This document shows, piece by piece, positions 32,501 to 44,597 of a DNA stretch of 64,000 nt (positions are counted from its first letter, which is position 1; the number at the start of each line of letters is the position of its first letter). The notes below the pieces were generated by a model. The model had not been told where the DNA came from, searched no databases, and saw nothing but the letters and a program-made list of their open reading frames with translations. Location of the stretch: the NCBI GenBank assembly GCA_907163375.1, contig CAJQUW010008995.1, positions 124,001 through 188,000 of the forward strand. The letters run 5' to 3'. The translations under genes and the position numbers were made by a program. The DNA comes from Prostheceraeus crozeri (Eukaryota > Platyhelminthes > Polycladida > Euryleptidae).

Positions 32501-34204
32501 GCTGACATCATTTCAGAGACTATGCTATTCCTCCTGCTGCTGACATCATTTCAGAGACTATGCCATCCCTCCTGCTGCTGACATCATTTCAGAGACTATG
32601 CCATCCCTCCAGCTGCTGACATCATTTCAGAGACTATGCCATCCCTCCTGCTGCTGACATCATTTCAGAGACTATGCCATCCCTCCTGCTGCTGACATCA
32701 TTTCAGAGACTATGCCATCCGTCCTGCTGCTGACATCATTTCAGAGACTATGCCATCCTCCAGCTGCTGACATCATTTCAGAGACTATGCCATCCCTCCA
32801 GCTGCTGACATCATTTCAGAGACTATGCCATCCATCCTGCTGCTGACATCATTTCAGAGGGGACTATGCCATCCCTCCTGCTGACATCATTTCAGAGACT
32901 ATGCCATCCCTCCTGCTGCTGACATCATTTCAGAGACTATGCCATCCCTCTGCTGCTGACATCATTTCAGAGACTATGCCATCCCTCCTGTGCTGACATC
33001 ATTACCGAGACTATGCCATCCCTCCTGCTGCTGACATCATTTCAGAGACTATGCCATCCCTCCTGCTGCTGACATCATTTCAGAGACTATGCCATCCCTC
33101 CAGCTGCTGACATCATTTCAGAGACTATGCCATCCCTCCTGCTGCTGACATCATTTCAGAGACTATGCCATCCCTCCAGCTGCTGACATCATTTCAGAGA
33201 CTATGCCATCCCTCCTGCTGCTGACATCATTTCAGAGACTATGCCATCTCTCCTGCTGCTGACATCATTTCAGAGACTATGCCATCCCTCCAGCTGCTGA
33301 CATCATTTCAGAGACTATGCCATCCTCCTGCTGCTGACATCATTTCAGAGACTATGCCATCCCTCCTGCTGCTGACATCATTTCAGAGACTATGCCATCC
33401 CTCCAGCTGCTGACATCATTTCAGAGACTATGCCATCCCTCCTGCTGCTGACATCATTTCAGAGACTATGCCATCCCTCCAGCTGCTGACATCATTTCAG
33501 AGACTAGGCCATCCCTCCAGCTGCTGACATCATTTCAGAGACTATGCCATCCCTCCTGCTGCTGACATCATTTCAGAGACTATGCCATCCCTCCTGCTGC
33601 TGACATCATTTCAGAGACTATGCCATCCGTCCTGCTGCTGACATCATTTCAGAGACTATGCCATCCCTCCAGCTGCTGACATCATTTCAGAGACTATGCC
33701 ATCCCTCCTGCTGCTGACATCATTTCAGAGACTATGCCATCCCTCCTGCTGCTGACATCATTTCAGAGACTATGCCATCCCTCCTGCTGACATCATTTCA
33801 GAGACTATGCCATCCCTCCTGCTGCTGACATCATTTCAGAGACTATGCCATCCCTCCTGCTGCTGACATCATTTCAGAGACTATGCCATCCCTCCTGCTG
33901 CTGACATCATTTCAGAGACTATGCCATCCCTCCTGCTGCTGACATCATTTCAGAGACTATGCCATCCCTCCTGCTGCTGACATCATTTCAGAGACTATGC
34001 CATCCCCCCAGCTGCTGACATCATTTCAGAGACTATGTCATCCCTCCTGCTGCTGACATCATTTCAGAGACTATGCCATCCCTCCTGCTGCTGACATCAT
34101 TTCAGAGACTATGCCATCCCTCCTGCTGCTGACATCATTTCAGAGACTATGCTATTCCTCCTGCTGCTGACATCATTTCAGAGACTATGCCATCCCTCCT
34201 GCTG
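26529..34204. repeat. 38-bp minisatellite array, about 200 copies
   Basis: Nearly uninterrupted tandem array of a 38-bp unit (GCTGCTGACATCATTTCAGA plus GACTATGCCATCCCTCCT) over 7.7 kb. Variants: CCTGCTGCT against CCAGCTGCT, a 35-bp form lacking one GCT, and C/T, C/G changes after CCAT. Read on the minus strand in one frame the unit is DGIVSEMMSAAG plus two bases, the block just before the reverse transcriptase fingers of the LINE in which it sits. Since 38 is not a multiple of three, the frame rotates and long frames inside the array are meaningless. Blocks of variants recur in the same order about 1.65 kb apart, a sign of higher-order duplication. Confidence 0.97.
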
Positions 34205-34466
34205 CCTTTCTGTTTGCGGATTTCTCCTGTGCAATCCTTGCTTCATCGCTTATAATATGCATTATGTTGTTGTCGTTGTTCTGCTCACTTCTTATGCTTG
34301 TCCTTCGATTATGTTCAAACAGACTTTCAATGTTATCTGTCCAACAATCAGGTTTCTTTCCACAAAAGCTTCTCTGGATTGGCTGTCTACGCATCCATTG
34401 ACAGCTCCAATCTTCCGAATACCGGCATCCATCCTGACACATGACTCGTAGGGTAAAATCGGGCAT
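34185..34466 (-). pseudogene. LINE reverse transcriptase, part upstream of the satellite
   Basis: Minus-strand frame with PDCWTDNIESLFEHNRR (the RW.EYI..LF block that precedes the reverse transcriptase in RTE-like LINEs) and ISDEARIAQEKSANRKAAG (..A...K..KAAGPDGI). The KAAG codons run straight into the first satellite unit. Together with 26237-26545 it marks the borders of the original gene. The 5' endonuclease region is not contiguous upstream. Confidence 0.75.
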
Positions 34467-34483
34467 TATCGACAGTCTCTCAC

Positions 34484-35120
34484 TGCTTTCTTAGCTTTGA
34501 TATGAGATATGATATCCAAATAATCTCTTCTTGATTGAATTTATCAGTTCATCGATTTATTTTGTGATTCTAGGTGACAAGAAAGGTGTGTAAATTGCAA
34601 CAATGTTCGCATAATATCGACAGTCCCAAAAAGAAGCGTCAAAATCAACTAGGTATAGTAAACTAGTGATGTCATACATTGTATGAAGCCCAAGTTTATA
34701 TAATCTTATCTGCTGCCTCTTTGGTTGTCTGAAAAGGCGAAATTTCACATCCGGAAACAGTCAAGACAGACGAATCCATCATCGTCAAAGACGAAGAAGA
34801 ATTCTGTACATTTTCATGCATGCAACGCAACCGAAAGCGATGCAATTCGCCTTTTCAGACTATGAAAGAGACAACGGATGTGCAAAGTTTCGTTCCGTAT
34901 AACATGCAACATTTTTAGTTTGTTATATTTGGCATTTTCTGACACTTCCTTCGGGGACTTTCGATGTCGCCGTGCAATGTGTTGATATTATGCGAATATC
35001 ATTATAGGCCGCACATCCTACTCTTCACCTAGAATCGCATGTTGAACCGATTAATTAATAGATTCGAGTAAGAAGGGATTATTTGGATGTCATAATTCAT
35101 ATAAATACTGAGAGAAACAA
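34484..35120. repeat. Inner palindrome of the left arm
   Basis: 34484-34760 and 34840-35120 are inverted copies at about 65-70% identity: GTCTGAAAAGGCGAA (34727) mirrors TTCGCCTTTTCAGAC (34846), and ATTATTTGGAT.TCAT near 35080 mirrors ATGATATCCAAATAAT near 34510. It is older than the 1.1-kb arm duplication that contains it. Confidence 0.65.
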
Positions 35121-35680
35121 CTGTGAGAGCACTAAAACTGTTTATTTACTGTCGATGTTACCCGACATCTTCCACGCATGGTCTAGATAGATAAAGGGAT
35201 GCATTCAAATCTTGTGAAGGTGATATTGTAATAGACAGCAAACAATAATGACAGAAGAATGGCTATTTAGTCAGTATCTTGTTGAACAATGCTGATTGGT
35301 ACCTTTCGACAGTGGTGTCGATATTACCCGACATTTATGCATCGACTACATACGACAATATAACGTAAACAATTTGACGAAGTCATTGCTATTCCGTGAA
35401 ACTACACCCCTATGCTATGGAATAACCAATTACTTAGCTGTCAGAAGGCGCGTGAAGGAGCTGACTGAGTTGCCCTGATCGGGGCAATATATTGTAGAAT
35501 TCGGCGACTCACTTCACTGTGCGATATCTGTCAGGATGAGGCAATCAGAAGCGTTCAACCAATCTTCTGTTACACATTTGAGAGTTGACTACTTATTGAT
35601 ACACATGGATGATCTTCTGAAATTCTGAAATATCATTTTGGAAAAGTGGCTTAACTGTCGATATTACCCGACTTTATCCT
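34555..35680 (+). repeat. Inverted-repeat arm, left
   Basis: Left arm of the large palindromic element. It includes a stretch of more than 120 bp that is identical to the right arm except for one base (around 35350-35480). Inner end at AACTGTCGATATTACCCGAC. Confidence 0.85.
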
Positions 35681-35811
35681 TGATTATAATGTTTTTTTGC
35701 ATCGAGAGTTAAAGTTGTTTTCCTTTGCGGTATTATTTCCGGATGTCGTTGTCTAACTTATCAGGCTGTGCATTCTCGTGTTGTGTTGAACCTTAGTCTG
35801 ACTTCCATTCT

Positions 35812-36080
35812 TTAGTCATCCATTCTGCTTCGCAGTTTTTTCTGTTCTTCGGCAGCTTGTGAAATCAGACTCAGTGATGTCCATTTCAAACAGCTCTCTC
35901 TGCATTTATCTCGATGTTGTTCGCTGTTCTGTATGCACGAATCAATCCATTCTTCCCCATTTTCGTTGCGCACATGAAGGCTGTGGAGTCCTAGCATGTT
36001 ATATTCTGTCACATTCATGCTTCTTTATCCTACTTTCACATTGAGATCACGCATCACCACTTCTCCGCCTCTGCGGTAGA
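35812..36080 (-). pseudogene. LINE endonuclease fragment (weak)
   Basis: Minus-strand reading VMRDLNVKVG followed by MLGLHSLHVRNENGEEWIDS. This matches the GDLNAKVG and GRHGLG..NENG..F..FC blocks of the APE-type endonuclease of RTE-like LINEs. One in-frame stop separates the blocks. It lies between the arms of the large palindromic element and must have been carried or inserted there. Confidence 0.5.
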
Positions 36081-36089
36081 CAATGTACA

Positions 36090-37660
36090 GTGTTAAGGTT
36101 CGAATAGAATTTCTCCAAATCTTCGGCTTCGCTAGCACTAAACTCGAATATCAATGCAGAAAATGTGTTATTTGGGTGCACTTTCATATTTCGGATATTT
36201 TAAAAAAACATCAATTTATTCATGTCATCGAAGAGACTATCGAATCTTATGAAGGTGAAGTCTATTTAGGAACTCAATTGGTCGTGTCGCAACAGGATCA
36301 GCCCTATTGGTTTTAGCCAATTCTAGCTGCGATTTCATTTGAATGAGACTTGCACTTTTACATATTAGAGAGGATAACGCAAATGTAGTCATGCGTATAC
36401 TCAGTTATCGATTTTAATTGGAAATTTGCTATGTCACGCGACATTTGAAGTGACTTGGAAACATGAAGGAAAAGCCTACGCGGACGCAGCGCCTGTTAAC
36501 AGCCATCTATATTTGTACTCCGATAATATCCTCAATTGCCCACACTTTCCCTAAGTTTTGTGAAAATCGCTTAAGTTAAACGGTCATCAGATAGACTTTG
36601 AGTTTTGAAAAGCAGTTATCCTAATGAGCTTCCAACAGCGTATTTCATTAGCAATACAGTATGCTCATTATTGGCATGATGGGTTATCACATGGATGGCA
36701 ATTTTTCGTTTCTTCCAATTTTCTGAATGTTTTTATGGGTCTCGTGATACGTCCAAAATGCAATAATATCATAGGGGGGGTAGGGAATGTATTTCTGCCA
36801 CAATTCCTTTTTAAGGCAAAGTGATGTGTAATAGGCTCTAGATTGAAAAAGGGTTTCTATTCTGTATCTTAAACAAGCATTTGAAATGTTATGAAAACGA
36901 CTGCAAATTCACAGTCGGCGTTTAAACACAATCCACGGTTGTCTCAATTACAGATCACGCATTTGGGCGCGATATCACATGATATTATAAAATAAGAGCC
37001 GTTTTATCATCTGTCGAATCCACTTCAAGTGACATTTCTGTCACATTTCTGTTTATGAAAACTATTGTATCTGAGTTCAAAACGGAAATATGTTTGCTTT
37101 CACGCATTCCACCTGCCATCTGATATCTAAATCATTGCATTATATTTTTCAGCTTCCCAGCATAAACTAAACCCTTGTAAAGTGGATAGAATATCTCCTT
37201 AGAATGGTCGAATGGTTCGTTTGGATGGAGAACATTGATGCAGCTTCCTTCAAAGGCGGTGACTGCAGAATCTCTCGGTTATGGTGGAGCTTAGTGAATT
37301 TTTCGTGCCGTGAACTCCATGACCTTGTGAAAAAGAATGAACTGAATTTTGTATGCATTTACCTTGTATTTGTATTTTTGAATATGCAAATATATGAACC
37401 AGCAACTAGTTTTATTTGGTTCTGTGTAATAAATCAATCCAATATGATGCTACACTTCGGGCTCAACCGAAATTGCTTCTTTATTTTCTTCACTGCAATC
37501 ATTTCAACATTGCGGTCTTGCACAATGCTGTTTTGCAATAAACTTACTCGATCAAATTGTATGCTTAGATTTGGAACAGCATTCATCATGGAGCTGGGCC
37601 TACTCCGTGTATGTAAGTGGTGGGAGAGGCTTGTTTAATTAACTTCTTACATTAAGTTCT
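36090..37660. other. Unassigned DNA between the palindrome arms
   Basis: AT-rich, without recognisable genes. Short frames at 36083-36316 and 37204-37638 have no motif and unconvincing codon use. Confidence 0.4.
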
Positions 37661-37661
37661 C

Positions 37662-37870
37662 ACTCCGTGGCACAGTGGTTAAGTGCTTGGCCTAGCGATC
37701 TTCTGCCCAGAAATCGAGCCCCGAAATTGTCATTGGGAGTCGTTAGGAAGGGCATCCGAACTAAAAGATCACAGAGCTCCAGATTAAACTCAATGTCATC
37801 ACCGTCCACGCCCCAAGTAAGGGGAGCAAGTGACGTCAAACCATCATTTTTGACAAAATCTTGTAAGCAC
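37662..37870 (+). repeat. tRNA-headed SINE, family S1
   Basis: Head CCGTGGCACAGTGGTTAAG (A box), a degenerate B box GAAATCGAGCCCC, then a body with GGAAGGGCATCCG and CCCCAAGTA. The same family, better preserved and in the opposite direction, sits at 53485-53684. Confidence 0.75.
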
Positions 37871-38306
37871 GAGCACCTATAACAAACTGATACCTTGATG
37901 TAATTTAAATATAATTATCTCGGCATTTATAGGAATGACGGCGACTGCTTAGAGTTATATTTAGATGCATACAGCCGAAATAATTATTCAATGAAGTCAA
38001 CGTCGAAAAGCAAGCAAATAAGAGGTCCGCCTCCTTAGATGCCCCTCTGGAACAGAAGCAAAATGAAATTGAGGCTAAAAGAAATGAAAAGCAGTCAACT
38101 CAGATAGTGCTTGCGAAACTCCATGAAAGGTTCCAGAAGGGAGAGAATGAGTTCAAGAGAATTGAGCGATAAAAAGAAAAATGAAACTTGCCGAAAATAT
38201 GACGGAATCTGTTTTGAAATGGCAAGCGGAGAAAGTTTCCTTTTGCACGACCGCAGAATTGAAGACAAAGAATTTCATGGTTAAATACTACCCCCCCCCC
38301 ACCATA

Positions 38307-39437
38307 GGGTAAAGTTGGATAACATATCGAGAGTTAAGTCACTTTTCCAAAATGATATTTCAGAATTTCAGAAGATCATCCATGTGTGCAGTAAATTGTA
38401 TCAATAGGTAGTCAACTCTCAAATGTGTAACAGAAGATTGGTTGAACGCTTCTGATTGCCTCATCCGGACAGATATCGCACAGTGAAGTGAGTCGCCGAA
38501 TTCTACAATATATTGACCCGATCAGGGCAACTCAGTCAGCTCCTTCACGCGCCTTCTGACAGCTAAGTAATTGGTTATTCCATAGCATAGGGGTGTAGTT
38601 TCACGGAATAGCAATGACTTCGTCAAATTGTTTACGTTATATTGTCGTATGGAGTCGATGCATAAATGTCGGGTAATACCAACGCCACTGTCGATAGGTA
38701 CCAATCAGCATTTGTTCAACAAAGATACTGACTAAATAGCCATTATTTTGTCATTATTGTTTGCTGTCTATTACAATATCACCTTCACATGATTTGAATG
38801 CATCCCTTTATCTATCTAGACCATGCGTGGAAGATGTCGGGTAACATCGACAGTAAAAAACAGTTTTAGTGCTCTCACGGTTGTTTCTCTCAGTATTTAT
38901 ATGAATTATGACATCCAAATAATCCCTTCTTACTCGAATCTATTAATTAATCGGTTCAACATGCGATTCTAGGTGAAGAGTAGGATGTGCGGCCTATAAT
39001 GATATTCGCATAATATCAACACATTGCACGGCGACATCGAAAGTCTCCGAAGGAAGTGTCAGAAAAATGCCAAATATAACAAACTAAAAATGTTGCATGT
39101 TATACGGAACGAAACTTTGCACATCCGTTGTCTCTTTCATAGTCTGAAAAGGCGAATTTCATCGCTTTCGGTTGCGTTGCATGCATGAAAATGTACAGAA
39201 TTCTTCTTCGTCTTTGACGATGATGGATTCGTGTGTCTTGACTGTTTTCGGCTGTGAAATTTCGCCTTTTCAGACAACCAAAGAGGCAGCAGATCTATAA
39301 ACTTGGGCTTCATACAATGTATGACATCACTAGTTTACTATACCTGGTTGATTTTGACGTTTCTTTTTGGGACTGTCGATATTATGCGATTTTGTTAAAA
39401 TTTACATGCCTCTGTTTTCACATAGAATCATAAACTA
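38307..39437 (-). repeat. Inverted-repeat arm, right
   Basis: Right arm of the large palindromic element, reverse complement of 34555-35680. A run of ten C residues lies just inside it (38291-38300). Outside 39437 similarity to the left flank fades. Confidence 0.85.
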
Positions 39438-39439
39438 TT

Positions 39440-40490
39440 TTTATCCTGTGTACACTTGTATAGCTCTACATGTACCAGATGCAGTTATTGCAATTTGCAA
39501 CAACCTCATCGTGTTCATGCCTTTTAACTTTGGAAGCAGCTCAATGTTCTTCTCACCATTTTTCGTTTTACAACCTTTTTTGAATTGAACATCACTTATG
39601 TTTCGGTTTAAGTAAACGGTTTTAATTTTATTTAATTAGTTTTTTCCGACGTTTTGAATATTGTAATGCACCATGGATCATGCATAAGACGTGTTCTTTC
39701 AATGCATCATTTTAGCAAGAATGAATAATTGCCTAGATATGTCATCACAAAAAATTAAGGTTGGTGGTGGTGGATTACCCGACCCCGTCCCGCGGATAGG
39801 GGCGTGGCGGACGCCACGGATGGGATGCCGAAAAGGTGGGCAACCCCCACGGGGGATGTCACAGATCAAAACAAGAAACCGCTCGAATAATGGGGCACAG
39901 TCAGTAGGGGACATCGTAATTAACTGATCGTGAAAATTAAGGGCGCACCATTTTGAAATGATTAATTGTCTAATAACTGAGAATTCCAATCATTAGTCTA
40001 CTGTTAAAGATTAATTTAATTTGTGTAATCTGTCTATGACTTGACTCTATCAACACTTCGACTTGATAAGTACGAGTAGACATTAATGTCTTAGAAAATA
40101 TTCATTTTCTCTCGGTTGATATCAATATTTTAAAACAAGATTTGTGTTCAATCATAGTATGAAGAGAAAACAATGATAATTCTGACATCCTGATATCTAT
40201 TTCGCGGCCTCTCTTCAGGAGAAGAACGACTGTTGTGATGCACAAAATGTACAGACAAGTTTAATACAGCTCATCAGACTGGTATAGATTGCGGACATGA
40301 CATTCGGACAAGCTTCAAACAGCAACGATATCTCAATAGTGCATTTACAAACACAATAGATTTACCGAAGGCAATAGAAAGGTACAAAGGCATGACAAAA
40401 GAAAAAAGCTAAAGCCAAGGCAAACGTAGGATATGCTTTAAGTCTTTGTGGATACATAGGTCAGGACGGTAACGAGATATATACAGAGAT
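39440..40490. other. Unassigned interval with a GC-rich island
   Basis: 39763-39900 is strikingly GC-rich (CCCGCGGATAGGGGCGTGG) in AT-rich surroundings and open in several frames. It may be the 5' leader of a LINE, but no ORF follows. The rest shows nothing. Confidence 0.35.
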
Positions 40491-40559
40491 TCTAAAATGG
40501 GGAGAAGAAAAGGGGACCGAGGAGCACATAAAATAGAAAAATAAGTAGAAAAAGTACGT

Positions 40560-40760
40560 CCTGAAAACTACCGCAAGATATGGCATGCCGACAAATGGCG
40601 CTGGACGGAGACTTGGTAGAGCGAGGACGACAATGTCTACCTTCAGTCCACTTCGATAAATGTTCTCTCATTCGGACCCTGAAACATCTCTCAGTGCGCC
40701 CAATATAACTGCATCCGCAGTCACAAGACAACTTATAGATAAGGCGAGCACGACTGAGGG
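40560..40760 (-). pseudogene. Penelope-like GIY-YIG endonuclease fragment (third type)
   Basis: Minus strand: ARLIYKLSCDCGCSYIGRTE, RCFRVRMREHLSKW, then RPRSTKSPSSAICRHAISCG. The CG.SYIGRT..R...R..EH core and the S.SAI..H block are those of a Penelope-like endonuclease subfamily different from the copies at 0.6 and 2.4 kb. Upstream coding sequence is decayed. No inverted repeats bracket it. Confidence 0.7.
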
Positions 40761-40949
40761 ATGGTACTGGATCCTTAAGACAGCGGGAGGGAATACGACA
40801 GACTCAATAGCCGGAAAAGCTTTCTTGTCGATGAAAAAATACTTTTACAGACGACTTTACTGGTGCCTGTAAATCTCAAAATGCTGTAGAGGGCCAACAT
40901 AGACATTTATCACTACAGCAAATATTGATTCCTAAGAAAGGCACAAGTA

Positions 40950-43900
40950 TTGTCTATCCTTTCTGACGCGAATCTTTGACAATTGTGAAATACAAACACT
41001 GCTAGCTAGCATTTTGCTAGCCGGAACTGCCTGCTAGCTAAAACTTCCTACTGAAACGATGTAGGGACCACAAAAAATCCCCGCGTCGATGCTACTATAT
41101 GGAAGCAGTGAAGCGGGACTCGGGTAGTCAGGGTTTGTATCCTCACTCCCAAAACACTGGAGCGGAGCATTACACTCCGATGCAAGTACACTGACTACCG
41201 ATTTACGACGAGTTTGAAACCTGCTTAGAATTGTCCATTTCTCGTTGAACCAAGATTCACATCAAGTTTGAAAATATTGTTCATGAAGCACGGATAACCT
41301 TTGCGCACAAACCGAACATGCTACTTAAAAACTTTGAAATAGAATGAAACTCCGTTTTAGTAGCATTGGTTATAATGATGAAATGAGAGCCAACGCTGCA
41401 ATATACACGTATGTTATTAACTACAAGGTGTGACTAAAAATTATTGACAGTGAGAAGATGAAATAACATATCTATGGTCTAAAATTTGCTGTGTCGTGGT
41501 AAAGTAGCGTTCTAGTAATTGTCTGACAAAAAATTTGAGTCTCTCCGATTGACATGTTAAGTAAATTGACATTATTAAGTAAAATCAAACCTAAGCTTAC
41601 AATGTATACATGATTGTTATGCGAAGCATTCTCAGGAAATATGCACACATTCATTTCAAAAGTACTATGCTTAAATTCCTCGATGTAGACAATCGTGATT
41701 AAGTACAGTATGTTTCACAAAAGCAGGCATGAATATTTATCAATATATCTATTGAAATTTTAACTGTTGGTTTAAATCCTGAAGGACCTTAATGCTCCCA
41801 CAATATTTTCAGTCAGCTGCTTTTCGTGAGACTCGATTTTTGCTGCAAATAATTTTAAGTGCTTGTATTTGGCTGTTTTGATAGATTATATACGAGTTTC
41901 ACATGTTCCATTTGTGAGAATATAATCCTGGGCTGTCCTGTAACTTGGTATTTAGGGTTCCTAATGTGAGGATTTTTCATTCGTTTGGTTGCTTAAGTGG
42001 TGCTATTTTCAAATAATAGGAAGTTCATCAACATACAAAGACAGGGTTGAACATAGATTGAAAAAAATCGTATGTTGTTACACTGCTAGTACTTCAAAAT
42101 GGTCACTCTGTCACATAAAAGTCACCTGTCAAAAATTCTTATGTAGGCATTCACTATATGACTGCGGTCTACCAATGTGTGTTATAGCCATCGCCTATTG
42201 CTCAGCGGATCATGCCATGTTCATATGTGTGAATATTCCCGTTTAATATTCGTTAATTGAATTAATGTAGCAATCATTGATAATTCTATCTCCAGAGTTT
42301 GGCCTTTAGGCATCTCAAGTCTAGAATTGTTTCGCAGTAGTTATCGACTATACGTGGTGAAGAAAAAATCTTTCAATCAATCTAATCTACTATTGTCATC
42401 CTAATTTTCTCGACCATTCATGTCACCGAATTATTGCACAAGAATTTGGAGGATGTTGACCCATTTGTGTATGGTGATGAAATGCAGCACAATGAACCAT
42501 TTATTGAGGCACACTTAAATGTGAAGATAAGGATGCCTATCAGATAAAAATGAAAGTTCTGACAAGTCGTGGATAAGTAAAAAATCTGAGCTTTCATTAC
42601 AACTATGACTGCAATGCGAGTAGATGGCTTTCAGTTGAATGATTTGGTGTGAGAAATCTTTATCACACTGTTCATGTATCCGACGAAAATCATTCAACAT
42701 TTTCATGTGTCTTGCTTTGTGGGCTGGACCCAACAGGTCTTCTATATCGCAATTGGTTTGAAATCTAAGTTAGTAATGATTAATCACATTTATCACGCAA
42801 GCTTAATTATATCAAAAAAGTATCTGAGCTATTTGTACTATTAGAGTAAATATTTGTAAGTCTCCATTCGCATCTGCATTAAAGGAGACTTGCAGAATTC
42901 TTCCACTTCAGACGTCCTTGACACACCTGGAACTATCATTATTTGTTTGATTTTATTTTTTTTGTTGATTTTATTGAACTTTGTTTGGCGAAACACGTGC
43001 AAATGTTTTCAGTGATTTCTGAACTCCATATGACAATGAAACTCTTTCCCGTTTGACCACTTTCCGCTAAACAAGGATGCCATCTGTGTTCGGTGAGTCC
43101 GCTGAAGTTTGCAAAGCAGTTAATCGAGCGAAATCGGTGTCTACAGGTGAGATGTGACACTAATTGACGAGCTTGTAAGGTGAGCCATTTTTCACTTCAG
43201 GATATTGAACCACAAACAGGAGGTTAGCTTTGATTTGTTTATCCAGGAAAAACTGCAGCACCCCTCCTTGTATTTGATCTGCGTTCCTCACGCCTTGAAC
43301 GCAATTTGCTTCGCAAAAATGGCGCCATCTCAATCAGGAATTGTTAGAGAGACCTGAATAAATAAATGGGTTTGACTGCTTTGGTGAGGACGAGACCTGG
43401 ACCGAGAGCGGGTGAGAAAACAGTCTAAAATGTGACCTTTTGGGACTGAACCAACTCCAACTTTGATCATCAACACGAGTCCCCATTCTTCCAATAAACA
43501 AAGGAATTCTTAACATTTCGAGGTGTCAATGCTGTTTGGCAATGCCATGACCTCTCACCAGATTCAAAATTGTGTGATGACTGATAGATGTCTCTTTGAC
43601 TAACTCGAATGAGAAATTAAGAAAATCGAGTTTCAGATAATGTTGTGGAGTATTCCATCGAAATTTTTCGTTCAATCTCTCAAGAGGAGTTCTTGACCAA
43701 GGTCAGAAAATCTCTTACACCATTGCTGCAAATGTGATTGAATGTGGTGGAGATCACGTAGCTGAATGAATTCAGCTGAATGCCCTCATTATAGCAATTT
43801 CTAACAAAATTTAATAGATTTTCGTGAAAATCTGACTAAAAATTTGATTAACTGAAATCATTTTTAGTTGAATTTACACGATGCACGATAATTTTTCTAT

Positions 43901-44190
43901 CTCGTTGCATTTAAAAAGTAGGGTTTTCAGAATGTGCTGAAGAAATGTACTTTTAGTTATTTCCATCACATTTTTGATAAATAATGAGCTCAAGCATTAT
44001 ATTATTATCGATAATAGAAAAGTCGTCCATTAAATTGATCTTCTGAAATAGTTTTAATAATTTTTAGTCACACTTTCTATAACATTATTTTTCTTATTCA
44101 GTCAATTCTTCGGTGAATTCTTCAACTTCATGAAGAATAGTTGAAATTAGGATATCATGAAAAAAATAGTTAACTTACAGTCAACTGCCT
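40950..44190. other. Unassigned AT-rich interval
   Basis: No supported gene. 41003-41045 has three GCTAGC palindromes. 42425-42540 is open and codon-like (ELLHKNLEDVDPFVYGDEMQ) but has no partner and no known motif. Near 43205-43380 the sequence looks like a decayed transposon end, unproven. Confidence 0.35.
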
Positions 44191-44222
44191 TGAGAAAGGG
44201 TGAGGACCCGAAACGTTGGCAA
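44191..44222 (+). ncRNA. Degenerate hammerhead-like stem (GGGT/ACCC then GAAAC)
   Basis: GGGT...ACCC forms a stem directly followed by GAAACGTTGG, as in the 3' half of hammerhead cores in Penelope-like terminal repeats. The CUGANGA strand has decayed (CTTGAGAA). A similar relic, CTGAAGC, stem GGCTG/CAGCC, GAAAT, lies at 45562-45588. Confidence 0.25.
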
Positions 44223-44597
44223 CTCTGTACCTAAACTTAATTTTTCTTTTATTGTGGCATGAACACCTCGGGAGAGAATAATTTAGGTTTGAATTTTTTT
44301 TTGAATATGTTCCTCCCACCCACTGCCATTACTTATAAGCTATCATGGTTCGTGCCGACTGCGGTGGGAACCGTCTTTGCAGTGCCATGAATCGAAAAGG
44401 CAAAGATTGATGTACAGGATTTGTTTACATGTGTGGATCGCAAAAGCAAAATGTATTTATTGATGGTATGAATTTAATGACAGGATGAGTTTACATGTGG
44501 GAAATGTAACATTTGAATGATGTCTGACTTATCTTTGTGACATATCTTTCAAGACATATCATTACCTATTCAGTATTTTGTCAGTCACTATGTGTGG

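Larger units (their letters stand above)
34484..39437. mobile_element. Large nested-palindrome element (foldback, unclassified)
   Basis: Two arms of about 1.13 kb (34555-35680 and 38307-39437) are inverted copies of each other at about 95% identity by eye, separated by 2.6 kb. The word TCGATATTACCCGAC and close variants recur in each arm (near 34610, 35152, 35318, 35655 and their mirror sites). The outer part of each arm is itself an older palindrome of about 640 bp. The middle contains a LINE endonuclease relic and a SINE, and no transposase. It may be a Galileo/foldback-like DNA element that lost its gene, or the inverted duplication of a MITE. Confidence 0.7.

Noticed and set aside
26529-34204. 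CRISPR-like look of a long regular array
   Set aside because: Units are directly adjacent with no spacers, the context is animal DNA and the unit derives from a LINE ORF.
34149-34451. 100-codon plus-strand frame over the satellite edge
   Set aside because: Antisense of the LINE fragment and the last repeat units.
37204-37638. 144-codon ORF between palindrome arms
   Set aside because: Composition is that of translated AT-rich DNA; no motif, splice sites or homology that I know.
41003-41045. GCTAGC palindrome cluster as a regulatory site
   Set aside because: Three short palindromes in AT-rich DNA with no conservation evidence or neighbouring gene.
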